A stretch of 19,881 bases of DNA from Atribacterota bacterium (GTDB lineage: Bacteria; Atribacterota; Phoenicimicrobiia; Phoenicimicrobiales; Stramentimicrobiaceae): NCBI GenBank assembly GCA_028696495.1, contig JAQVGY010000010.1, positions 1 to 19,881 on the forward strand. Direction: 5' to 3'. Of the stretch, positions 1 to 6,203 are shown in pieces. A program made the position numbers and the translations under genes. The first letter of the stretch is position 1. Each line of letters starts with the position of its first letter. The notes beneath the pieces are model-generated. The model was not told the DNA's origin. It made no database searches and saw nothing but the letters and a program-made list of their open reading frames with translations.

Positions 1-200
1 ATCCCCTGTACAAAAACACCTTAAAATAAATTTTGATAAATATTAAAAATTACAATACAATATCATTTATTAAATAGATATTGTTAAAATTGTAGGATGT
101 TTGAATAGCATCTGAAAAAGGAACACCAGTACACCAACAATTTGAAAAACAGGAATCCATTTTAAAGAGAAATATTGCTATTTTTTGGGGAAAGGGAAGA
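1..200. other. AT-rich upstream region, no gene seen
   Basis: This very AT-rich leader precedes the first gene. I see no convincing reading frame, RNA gene or well-spaced -35/-10 pair. The only useful signal is the purine-rich AAAGGGA stretch around 191-197, which is the ribosome site for the ATG at 201. Confidence 0.5.
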
Positions 201-1358
201 ATGAAATTGAAAATTAGAGAAGTAAAAAAGAATAAGTCCGAACTTTTAGATTTTATAAATTTTGCCTGGAGAGTATATGGTCGAGACCCTCACTGGGTTC
301 CTCCTTTAAAAACAGATTTGCTAAACTCTTTTTTAGGTGATGGTTCAGATAGAAAAGTAAATTGCGGACCACATGTCTTTTTTATGGCCTGGGAGAACAA
401 TATTCCTGCAGGTAGAATTTTAGTGGGAATAAACGAAGAAAAGAATAATAGGAATAATAATAAAGTTGGTTATTTCGGCTATTTAGAGTTCATAGATTCC
501 TTTGAAGCCTTACAGATACTTATGGATGAAGCCTTTCTCTGGCTAAGAAAACACAATATTGATTCTTTGATAGGCCCCCTTTGTCCGGATGATGATGTTG
601 AGGGCAGAGGGATACTCATTGAGGGGTTTGATAGCTCTCCGGTATTAATGAATTCCTATAATCCGCCCTATTATAAGAATCTTTTAGAAAAATATGGATT
701 TATTAAAGATAAGGATTTTTATGCCTATTATTCAAATCAAATTTCAAGCCTTAAAGAGAGGGTAGAAAAAGTATCAAATTTTGCTATGCAAAAATTTGAT
801 TTTAGAATTGATAAAGTTAATATGAAATTTTTAGACCGTGAAACAAAGGATATAGTTAAAATCATAGATAAGATTATCCAATCTGATAATGAAGTTGATA
901 ATGGATTTGAATATGCTAATCCACCAACTTATGAAACATTCTACTTAGAAGTAAAAAAATTTCTTCCTTTTTTAGATAAGGATTTAATTTATATAGCTCG
1001 TTCTGGAGATGACCCGATAGGGTTTGTTTTTGCCATTCCTGATTACAATGAAGTATTAAAAAAAATGAATGGACAATTATTCCCCTTCGGGGTATTTAAA
1101 TACCTCTGGTATAAGAAAAAAATTAAGGGAATAAGGGGGTTTGCCCAATTTGTTATTCCTGAATTTCAGAATAAGGCTGTAGTTGCCGCTATCTTTCACC
1201 AACTTTTAGAGGTGGCGGAAAGAAAAAACTATAAACATCTTGAGGGTTCTACTATTTGTGAATATAACTTACCTTCACGTCGAATATTTGAGAATGCAGG
1301 GCTTTCTCCATACAAGGTATATCGAGTTTATCGCAAAGATAATAATACCTTTTCTTGA
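201..1358 (+). CDS. GNAT-superfamily (acyl-CoA N-acyltransferase-like) protein
   Basis: This 385-residue cytoplasmic protein resembles the widespread uncharacterised 'N-acetyltransferase' family of double GNAT-like folds. The N-terminal part shows family-typical features: a HWVPPL segment near residue 31, the GPLCPDDDVEGRG stretch at about 125-137, and the NSYNPPYY segment at about 151-158. The C-terminal third (about 263-380) reads as a GNAT domain. It has a beta-strand GFAQFVIPEFQ followed by the acetyl-CoA pyrophosphate-loop region (NKAVVAAIF) and ends with the typical NxxSxxxFxxxGF-like helix (NLPSRRIFENAGL). No signal peptide or membrane segment is visible. The ATG at 201 is preceded by AAAGGGA at good spacing. 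It stands alone, with no operon partner on its strand. The substrate cannot be predicted. Confidence 0.7.
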   Translation: MKLKIREVKKNKSELLDFINFAWRVYGRDPHWVPPLKTDLLNSFLGDGSDRKVNCGPHVFFMAWENNIPAGRILVGINEEKNNRNNNKVGYFGYLEFIDSFEALQILMDEAFLWLRKHNIDSLIGPLCPDDDVEGRGILIEGFDSSPVLMNSYNPPYYKNLLEKYGFIKDKDFYAYYSNQISSLKERVEKVSNFAMQKFDFRIDKVNMKFLDRETKDIVKIIDKIIQSDNEVDNGFEYANPPTYETFYLEVKKFLPFLDKDLIYIARSGDDPIGFVFAIPDYNEVLKKMNGQLFPFGVFKYLWYKKKIKGIRGFAQFVIPEFQNKAVVAAIFHQLLEVAERKNYKHLEGSTICEYNLPSRRIFENAGLSPYKVYRVYRKDNNTFS

Positions 1359-1424
1359 AGAGAGTAAAGAAATGAGAAATATATTAAAATTTTACAATTT
1401 GAATCATATTTATTAAAATAGAAA

Positions 1425-1453
1425 TATAATTACAAGAAGATGTAATAAGGGAG
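1425..1453 (+). promoter_or_regulatory. -10 box (TATAAT) and ribosome site for a short lipopeptide ORF
   Basis: A perfect TATAAT lies at 1425-1430 and AAGGGAG at 1447-1453, six bases before the ATG at 1460. I could not find a -35 hexamer at 16-18 bp, so the promoter part is tentative. The ribosome site is good. Confidence 0.35.
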
Positions 1454-1459
1454 ATAATA

Positions 1460-1525
1460 ATGTTAAGAAAATTAGTTTATTTCATTGTTTTTTCATTATT
1501 AACACTTTTAATGTCTGGTTGCTGA
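1460..1525 (+). CDS. 21-residue orphan lipoprotein signal peptide (short peptide or gene remnant)
   Basis: This frame encodes a textbook type II signal peptide: a basic start (MLRK), a hydrophobic core and the lipobox LMSGC, followed immediately by TGA. It has its own AAGGGAG ribosome site at 1447-1453 and a TATAAT at 1425-1430. Reading on in frame meets a second stop after one codon (CTA, then TAG), then about 16 sense codons before another TAG, and shows no recognisable mature domain. It is either the 5' remnant of a lost lipoprotein gene or a genuine micro-lipopeptide. The enterococcal sex pheromones are an established case of bioactive peptides cut from lipoprotein signal sequences, but nothing here shows such a role. 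Sequencing error is a third explanation. Confidence 0.45.
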   Translation: MLRKLVYFIVFSLLTLLMSGC

Positions 1526-1542
1526 CTATAGGGAATATATAC

Positions 1543-1559
1543 CTACCAGGGTCTGGTAG
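1543..1559. repeat. 7-bp perfect inverted repeat (hairpin) at the end of the DUF1573 operon
   Basis: CTACCAG at 1543-1549 and CTGGTAG at 1553-1559 form a perfect 7-bp stem with a 3-nt loop, between the short lipopeptide frame and the 3' end of the minus-strand DUF1573 gene. Neither strand has a convincing T tract directly after it, so it may be a weak terminator or an RNA 3'-end hairpin shared by convergent transcripts. Confidence 0.35.
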
Positions 1560-1589
1560 TAGAAAAAAATTATTCTTTATAGATATATG

Positions 1590-2312
1590 CTATTTATTGG
1601 CAATAGTGCCAGTGATACGTAAGAATACCATAGGATTGTAAGGGTCATTGGTCATGATACGAATTGCCTTGCGAAATACCCCTTCCTTCATTTGGCTGGT
1701 ATCTAAGTATACTTCGGATAGATGCTGTTCTCCAGGAGTCAGTATGAGGGGCAAATCAAGGTTATGACTGAATATCTCTTCTGTAACTATATCCTCAATT
1801 ATTAGTTCAGTATCCCCGTTATTGGAAGTAGTAAACTGTAGTACAGATTGTTCTGTTGAACTAACAACTCCCAGATCGAAAGTTTGCTGTGATAGTTCTA
1901 TTTCAGGATGAGGAACTTTTAATACTGTTATAGTCAAATCAATTCTTTTTTCGGGATGTTCAGGGTCATTGGATTTAATAATAACTTCCTTGCTTACATA
2001 CCCCTCATAACCATAAGGATTGAAGATGGCTTCAAGCAAAGATTCTCCTTCAGGCGGTATATCTTTTTCGCCCATTTCCAGACTAACACAGGCACAGGAA
2101 GAATAAACTGATTCAATGGTGAGTTTACCCTCACCCTCATTCTTTAAATTAAACTGGTGTGAGACAATCTGATCAGGTTTAACCTCTCCGTAATACCAGC
2201 TATCTTCCGATAGAGTTAGCTTGGGCTGTTTGGGCTTGCTGCAGCTGATAAATAAAAGCAATAATACCGAAATAGTAAAGATTGTGGCTATTTTTTTTCT
2301 GCGGGAATACAT
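1590..2312 (-). CDS. DUF1573-domain lipoprotein, two tandem repeats
   Basis: This 240-residue exported protein has a basic N-terminus, a hydrophobic core and the lipobox LFISC, with Cys24 as the lipidation site. Two DUF1573-type immunoglobulin-like repeats follow, at about residues 33-127 and 137-240. Each carries the family hallmarks FDLG/YYGEV, 'NNGD/KNEGEGKLTIE' and 'SNDPEHP/TNDPYNP'. The first repeat retains the SSCACV motif (Cys73, Cys75); the second has lost it. DUF1573 proteins are typically envelope proteins of unknown biochemical function. The ATG at 2312 has an AGAGGAT ribosome site and lies 21 bp after the redoxin-like gene, so the two are very likely one operon. This context suggests a role in extracytoplasmic thiol chemistry or protein handling, which is inference. 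Confidence 0.85.
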   Translation of the reverse strand: MYSRRKKIATIFTISVLLLLFISCSKPKQPKLTLSEDSWYYGEVKPDQIVSHQFNLKNEGEGKLTIESVYSSCACVSLEMGEKDIPPEGESLLEAIFNPYGYEGYVSKEVIIKSNDPEHPEKRIDLTITVLKVPHPEIELSQQTFDLGVVSSTEQSVLQFTTSNNGDTELIIEDIVTEEIFSHNLDLPLILTPGEQHLSEVYLDTSQMKEGVFRKAIRIMTNDPYNPMVFLRITGTIANK

Positions 2313-2333
2313 TTATCTATCCTCTTTATTTTA

Positions 2334-2963
2334 TTATTCAAATCCAGGAGGTGGCGGACAGACTCCATCATCACATCCTCCGCTGGAATCTTTGCTCTTT
2401 TGAGAGGTGAAGATAAATCTCAGATATTGATAGAAACTCGCTTCCTGCCTGGCTGTGAAACGTTCATATGCTTTCCTGACATATAAATCTACTCTAAGTA
2501 AGAGTATAGTAGGATAGTTTTTAATCCCATAGTCAGCACTAACTTTTCCCTCTGCATCAAGCAGAAAAATTAGGGGCAATTCTGTTTTTTCTTTGAGGTC
2601 GTTCAGTCTTCCTATTATTGCCTCTATACCCTGACATTGTTCGATAATGGCAACAATCTGATAGCTTTCGCGAGGTTGGAAATCACTAATAAAAGTGACC
2701 ATTTCCTCAAATTTAGCTATTGAAGACTCCTGTTCACTATGCATAAAAAAAAGTATGAGATGCTGTTGTTTATTTAAAAACTGATTTAATTGAAAAACTT
2801 TTCCATCCAGCGCTTCCAGGGTAAAATCTGGAGCCAGTGAACCGGTCTTATATTGAGCCAGAACAGGACTGGATGTAAAAAAAAGAATAGTAACAAAAAC
2901 GGTTACTATCCAAAATATGGTGATAATATTAAAATCTGCTCTCCTTTTCTTTACTGTATTCAT
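2334..2963 (-). CDS. Exported redoxin-like protein lacking CxxC, with Cys-x4-Cys proline-rich tail
   Basis: This 209-residue protein has an N-terminal hydrophobic segment (about 12-30) ending in SSPVLAQ, a likely signal peptide with cleavage near residue 36. It then has a thioredoxin/AhpC-TSA-type fold: APDFTLEALDGK at 44-55, strand HLILFF at 68-73, and the NYPTILL cis-proline region at 149-155. Where resilin-type thioredoxins and peroxiredoxins carry their active cysteine, this protein reads MHSEQESS (74-81), so the catalytic cysteines are missing. Instead the extreme C-terminus ends GGCDDGVCPPPPGFE, with Cys197 and Cys202. Only Cys110 occurs elsewhere. The tail could be a relocated disulfide or a metal site. 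The AAGGAG ribosome site is six bases before the ATG. The gene is first in the operon with the DUF1573 lipoprotein and divergent from the thiol transporter. Confidence 0.75.
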   Translation of the reverse strand: MNTVKKRRADFNIITIFWIVTVFVTILFFTSSPVLAQYKTGSLAPDFTLEALDGKVFQLNQFLNKQQHLILFFMHSEQESSIAKFEEMVTFISDFQPRESYQIVAIIEQCQGIEAIIGRLNDLKEKTELPLIFLLDAEGKVSADYGIKNYPTILLLRVDLYVRKAYERFTARQEASFYQYLRFIFTSQKSKDSSGGCDDGVCPPPPGFE

Positions 2964-2994
2964 TTCTTTCTCCTTACTACTAACTATTAAGTTC

Positions 2995-3008
2995 TACTTG
3001 TACAAGTA
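2995..3008. promoter_or_regulatory. 14-bp perfect palindrome, candidate operator
   Basis: TACTTGTACAAGTA is a perfect inverted repeat centred 38 bp upstream of the redoxin-like start codon. On the minus strand it overlaps a TATACT that could be the -10 box, so a bound repressor would block that promoter. No good -35 was found for it. The cognate regulator is unknown and none is encoded in the window next to it. Confidence 0.45.
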
Positions 3009-3180
3009 TAATTACTTTTACATTTCTAACTCCAGATTATAACTAAATATTTTATAAGAATCAAATCAAATTTAATCAGACATAGATGTTGCTTATGTTA
3101 GATAGTTTAAGGAAAAATGTTTTAATTATCGATTTTTATACAATGAGTTGAGGGAGCAATTAAGATAAAATCACGTTTTT

Positions 3181-3209
3181 TTGAAATTAATAAATAGAAT
3201 GGGTATAAT
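3181..3209 (+). promoter_or_regulatory. Sigma-A-type promoter for the thioredoxin-CcdA gene
   Basis: TTGAAA at 3181-3186 (5 of 6 consensus) and TATAAT at 3204-3209 (6 of 6) are separated by exactly 17 bp. Transcription would begin near 3216, giving a leader of about 68 nt before the ATG at 3284. This is the best promoter match in the window. Confidence 0.7.
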
Positions 3210-3231
3210 AAAAAACATGTATAATAAAAAA
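3203..3231 (+). repeat. 13-nt perfect direct repeat over the -10 region
   Basis: GTATAATAAAAAA occurs at 3203-3215 and again at 3219-3231, a 16-nt period. The first copy contains the -10 box. The second lies at about +4 to +16 of the predicted transcript. It may be a duplicated -10 region or simple slippage in AT-rich DNA. Confidence 0.5.
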
Positions 3232-3283
3232 TTCTTCTATATTTATAATAGATAATTGAAGGAAGGGAGTTTATCAAAATATT

Positions 3284-4504
3284 ATGTTTTTATTCCTTAA
3301 TAGCAGACGTAATATCGCTACAGTTTTTTTATTTATATTGTTTTTAGTTGTTAATCTGAATATATTCTGCCCATCTATCCGGGGACAGGAATCTGATAAG
3401 ACAGTGTTGGCCGAACAAATACCTGTATATATTGCAGACTTTTTCGAACCGGGTTGCCTTGATTGTGAAAAGGCAGCAAGGCTTTTGGAACAGATTGCCT
3501 TCCAATACCCACAGGTGGAAATCAAAAAATTTGACATCTCAACACCGTCAGGTGTAACGACTGCAGAACAACTGGGGGAGATTTACGGAGTGCCGGAATA
3601 CGCTCGGCTTGTAGTACCTATAATTTATATTGGTGATAGCTATTTTTTACGGGAACATATTAATTATGATAATCTTTTGAATCTTGTTGAACAGATAAAA
3701 TATGAAGAATTCCCTCCACCCTGGGAAAAAATAGAAGAAGACTTATCCTCAGTCCAGCAGCGCCTTGTGGAAAGGTTCCAATCTTTTGGTATTGGAGCCA
3801 TTGCCATAAGCGGTCTTATTGATGGTATCAATCCTTGTGCCTTTGCTACTATCATCTTTTTTATTTCCTATCTGGCTCTAATTAAGAGAACAGGTAGAGA
3901 TTTGCTATTGGTCGGCAGTATGTTTACCCTGGCAATATTTCTAACCTATTTTCTGATTGGTGCCGGAGCCTTAAAGGCAGTTACTACCCTTTCTTTTTTA
4001 CCACTTGCCAGACAGATATTTATCTTTGTTACCGCCGGTATTGGTATTATTCTGGGAACACTCAGTCTGCTCGATTATTTAAAATATAAAAAGACCGGAC
4101 AGACCGGTGATGCTACTTTGCAACTCCCACCTCGTATAAAACAGATGATTCATTCCACTATTCGAAAAAATGTAAAAACATCCAATTTTATAATCATGGC
4201 TGCAGTTACTGGTTTTATGGTTTCAATATTAGAATTAGCCTGCACCGGACAGATATATTTACCTACTTTAATTTTCATCAGCAATGTCCCTGAATTTAGA
4301 GCCAATGCCCTGGTTTATCTCTTGTTATACAATTTGATGTTTGTGGTACCTTTGATTCTGGTCTTCTTATTTACCTACTGGGGAACAAGTTCACAGAGAT
4401 GGGCCGAACTAACCAAACAGCACTTTGGGGCTATAAAATTAATCATGGCAGTTTTATTTTTCGGACTGGCTATCCTATTAATTACAACAGGAATAATCTT
4501 CTAA
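3284..4504 (+). CDS. Thioredoxin-CcdA/DsbD-like transmembrane thiol-reductant transporter
   Basis: This 406-residue fusion has an N-terminal signal/anchor (about 10-28) and then an extracytoplasmic thioredoxin-like domain (about 45-140) with active site C58-L-D-C61 and cis-proline loop VPIIYIGD near 111-118. A multi-span membrane domain (about 168-406) follows. It holds two cysteines in CcdA/DsbD-type contexts: Cys185 in GINPCAF and Cys320 in LACTGQ. Known CcdA/DsbD proteins pass electrons from cytoplasmic thioredoxin across the membrane through such a Cys pair. Here the receiving thioredoxin domain is fused at the N-terminus, whereas DsbD has it at the C-terminus. The likely recipients are the adjacent exported redoxin or envelope disulfides (inference). 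Its ribosome site GGAAGGGAG (3261-3269) is unusually far, 14 nt, from the ATG. Confidence 0.85.
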   Translation: MFLFLNSRRNIATVFLFILFLVVNLNIFCPSIRGQESDKTVLAEQIPVYIADFFEPGCLDCEKAARLLEQIAFQYPQVEIKKFDISTPSGVTTAEQLGEIYGVPEYARLVVPIIYIGDSYFLREHINYDNLLNLVEQIKYEEFPPPWEKIEEDLSSVQQRLVERFQSFGIGAIAISGLIDGINPCAFATIIFFISYLALIKRTGRDLLLVGSMFTLAIFLTYFLIGAGALKAVTTLSFLPLARQIFIFVTAGIGIILGTLSLLDYLKYKKTGQTGDATLQLPPRIKQMIHSTIRKNVKTSNFIIMAAVTGFMVSILELACTGQIYLPTLIFISNVPEFRANALVYLLLYNLMFVVPLILVFLFTYWGTSSQRWAELTKQHFGAIKLIMAVLFFGLAILLITTGIIF

Positions 4505-4518
4505 GGAGGATAATTATT

Positions 4519-4773
4519 ATGTCAGAACAACGAAATAGAGAATCTTTTACAGTATCCGGTGAGAAAATTATTGAAAAAGTAAAAGAAATTATCCAGGAAG
4601 GGAATGCCCGCAGGATAATTATTAAAAACGAGAAAGAAGAAACAATTGCTGAATTTCCTCTTGCGGCTGGTGCTGTTGGTGCTTTACTGGCACCCGCTTT
4701 AGCTGCCTTAGGAGCCATTGCAGCTTTAGTCAGCAAATGTACTGTAATTGTTGAAAAAAAAGAAAAGAATTAG
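4519..4773 (+). CDS. DUF4342 family small protein
   Basis: This 84-residue protein matches the DUF4342 pattern. It has an N-terminal helix with 'SGEKIIEKVKEIIQEGN', a strand pair ARRIIIKNEKEETIAEFPL and a hydrophobic Ala/Gly-rich helix (about 47-71, AAGAVGALLAPALAALGAIAALVS), ending in the CTVIVEKKE strand. The function is unknown. The hydrophobic helix is short and could be buried or membrane-associated. The ATG at 4519 is chosen because AAGGAGG (4503-4509) sits nine bases upstream. That ribosome site overlaps the TAA stop of the thiol transporter, so the two genes are cotranscribed and probably translationally coupled. An earlier in-frame start at 4399 would lie inside the transporter gene and lacks a ribosome site. 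Confidence 0.8.
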   Translation: MSEQRNRESFTVSGEKIIEKVKEIIQEGNARRIIIKNEKEETIAEFPLAAGAVGALLAPALAALGAIAALVSKCTVIVEKKEKN

Positions 4774-4808
4774 AAAATATTGAGTTTTAGAAATAAAAAA
4801 CAAATGGT

Positions 4809-4922
4809 ATGAAGACCTTTTTAAAAACTATTGATATATTTGGTGCAAAACCGGGAGCTTTTTCAAGAAATAAACAGTTAACCTGTAAAGATATTGAAAT
4901 GCCGGTAATTGCAGAAAAATAG
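4809..4922 (+). CDS. Possible 37-residue small ORF, unrecognised
   Basis: An open frame starting MKTFLKTIDIFGAKPGAF and ending MPVIAEK occupies most of the 169-bp gap between the DUF4342 gene and the methyltransferase gene. It has a single cysteine and no signal peptide, and matches nothing I know. No clear ribosome site precedes the ATG (the upstream bases are AAATAAAAAACAAATGGT), so it may be untranslated or the remnant of a larger gene. Confidence 0.2.
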   Translation: MKTFLKTIDIFGAKPGAFSRNKQLTCKDIEMPVIAEK

Positions 4923-4942
4923 ATTATTGGAAATTATGAAAC

Positions 4943-6193
4943 ATGCTAAACTTATTAATCGAAAACATTAACCATGATGGCGAAGGGATTGCCCGCAATA
5001 AAGGTAAGGTCGTCTTTATTCCTTTTACAATTGTGGGAGAGCAGGTTAATGTGGAAATTGTGGAGGATAAAAAATATTACTCTCGAGGGATATTGAAGGA
5101 GATAGTAACAAAATCATCCCATCGCATAGAGGCAAAATGCCCCTATTATTACAACTGTGGTGGCTGTTCCTATCAGCATATGGCATATGAAATGCAGACA
5201 TCTTTAAAACAAAAAATTGTACAAAATACCTTTAAGCGTATTGGTGGAATCGATTTTGAAGTTAAAGAGCTTATTGGTATGCAAAAACCCTGGAATTACC
5301 GTAATAAAGTTACCTGGCACCTTGTCGAGGAACAGAAAAGTATAAAAATGGGTTTCTATCGAATGCGTAGCAATATACTTATTGATATTCAGCAATGTAC
5401 TTTGCTTAAGCCAGTTTTAAATGAAGTAAGCCATATTATTAGAGAGATGATTCATGAGCTAAAAATAGGAGAGAAAAGCTCAATCATGATACGCCATTCT
5501 AATGATTTAAATAAAGTTATGATTGAATTTATTAACTGTATTCCAGGAAAAAATTTATTAAAAAAACTTAGTGGCAAAGCCCATTCTATTTATCTACAAC
5601 AAAGAGGTTCTTTGAAATTATTATTTGGTGAAAAAGGGTTGACACAAAGGACAGGCCACTCTATGTTTATCCTCGGTCCTCATGATTTTTTTCAGATTAA
5701 CCCCGAACAAAACGAAAAGCTAATTCACCTTGTCCGCCAGTATTTAGATTTATCCGGCACAGAGAAGGTATTAGATGCATATTGCGGAGTAGGAACATTT
5801 TCTATAAATATAGCCCGGGATGCCTTTCGGGTACTAGGAATAGACTCTAATTTGCAGGCAATAAATAATGCTATAAATAATACCTTGTTGAACAATATAA
5901 AAAATTGTCAATTTATTGCCGGCTCCTGTGAACATGTGCTGGTAAATCTTAAGACAAGATTCAATCGTATAATAGTAGATCCACCTCGTGCCGGTTTGAA
6001 AGAAGCATTCATTAGAAGTATCTTATCGGTTTGCCCGAAGATAATAGTATATATATCCTGTAACCCATCTACATTAGCCAGGGATATCAAACAATTTATT
6101 TTGAATGATTATAAATTGATTGATATCCAACCCCTTGATATGTTTCCCCAGACGAGCAACATTGAAAACATTGTCTTATTACAAAAAATTTAG
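4943..6193 (+). CDS. rlmD: 23S rRNA (uracil-C5)-methyltransferase, RlmD/RlmCD type (TrmA family)
   Basis: This 416-residue SAM-dependent enzyme makes 5-methyluridine in RNA. It has an N-terminal TRAM-like beta-barrel (about 1-58) and then the [4Fe-4S] ligands Cys66, Cys72, Cys75 (CPYYYNCGGC) and Cys152, with the C-x5-C-x2-C spacing known from E. coli RlmD. The C-terminal Rossmann domain shows the SAM loop VLDAYCGVGTFS, the target motif VDPPRAGL, and the nucleophile Cys373 in YISCNPSTLARD. A glutamate in NIENIVLL near the end is the usual proton abstractor. The iron-sulfur cysteines exclude classical TrmA. In Firmicutes the same family (RlmCD) modifies both U747 and U1939, so the exact target is uncertain. 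The ribosome site is weak. Confidence 0.85.
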   Translation: MLNLLIENINHDGEGIARNKGKVVFIPFTIVGEQVNVEIVEDKKYYSRGILKEIVTKSSHRIEAKCPYYYNCGGCSYQHMAYEMQTSLKQKIVQNTFKRIGGIDFEVKELIGMQKPWNYRNKVTWHLVEEQKSIKMGFYRMRSNILIDIQQCTLLKPVLNEVSHIIREMIHELKIGEKSSIMIRHSNDLNKVMIEFINCIPGKNLLKKLSGKAHSIYLQQRGSLKLLFGEKGLTQRTGHSMFILGPHDFFQINPEQNEKLIHLVRQYLDLSGTEKVLDAYCGVGTFSINIARDAFRVLGIDSNLQAINNAINNTLLNNIKNCQFIAGSCEHVLVNLKTRFNRIIVDPPRAGLKEAFIRSILSVCPKIIVYISCNPSTLARDIKQFILNDYKLIDIQPLDMFPQTSNIENIVLLQKI

Positions 6194-6203
6194 ATTATCT
6201 AAA
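6189..6203. repeat. Palindrome spanning both stop codons of two convergent genes
   Basis: TTTAGAT-T-ATCTAAA contains the TAG stop of the methyltransferase on the plus strand and the TAG stop of the SIMPL gene on the minus strand. The stem would be 7 bp but AT-rich with a one-base centre, so it is a poor RNA hairpin. I do not call it a terminator. Confidence 0.4.

Larger units (their letters stand above)
2964..3283. other. 320-bp divergent intergenic region of the redox island
   Basis: This spacer separates two divergently transcribed exported-redox genes. It holds a 14-bp palindrome close to the minus-strand gene, a near-consensus promoter and a 13-nt direct repeat close to the plus-strand gene. 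The middle (about 3010-3180) is AT-rich, and I see no gene or RNA in it. Confidence 0.7.

Noticed and set aside
2221..2403. Plus-strand reading frame across the redoxin/DUF1573 junction
   Set aside because: It is antisense to two well-supported exported proteins and has no ribosome site or recognisable protein features.
2995..3008. CopY/BlaI-type operator (TACANNTGTA)
   Set aside because: The palindrome is TACTTGTACAAGTA, which does not contain the required TACA-NN-TGTA order. It was kept only as an unassigned operator.
4399..4518. In-frame N-terminal extension of the DUF4342 protein
   Set aside because: It lies inside the upstream transporter gene, lacks a ribosome site, and does not match the family. 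The ATG at 4519 has AAGGAGG at correct spacing.
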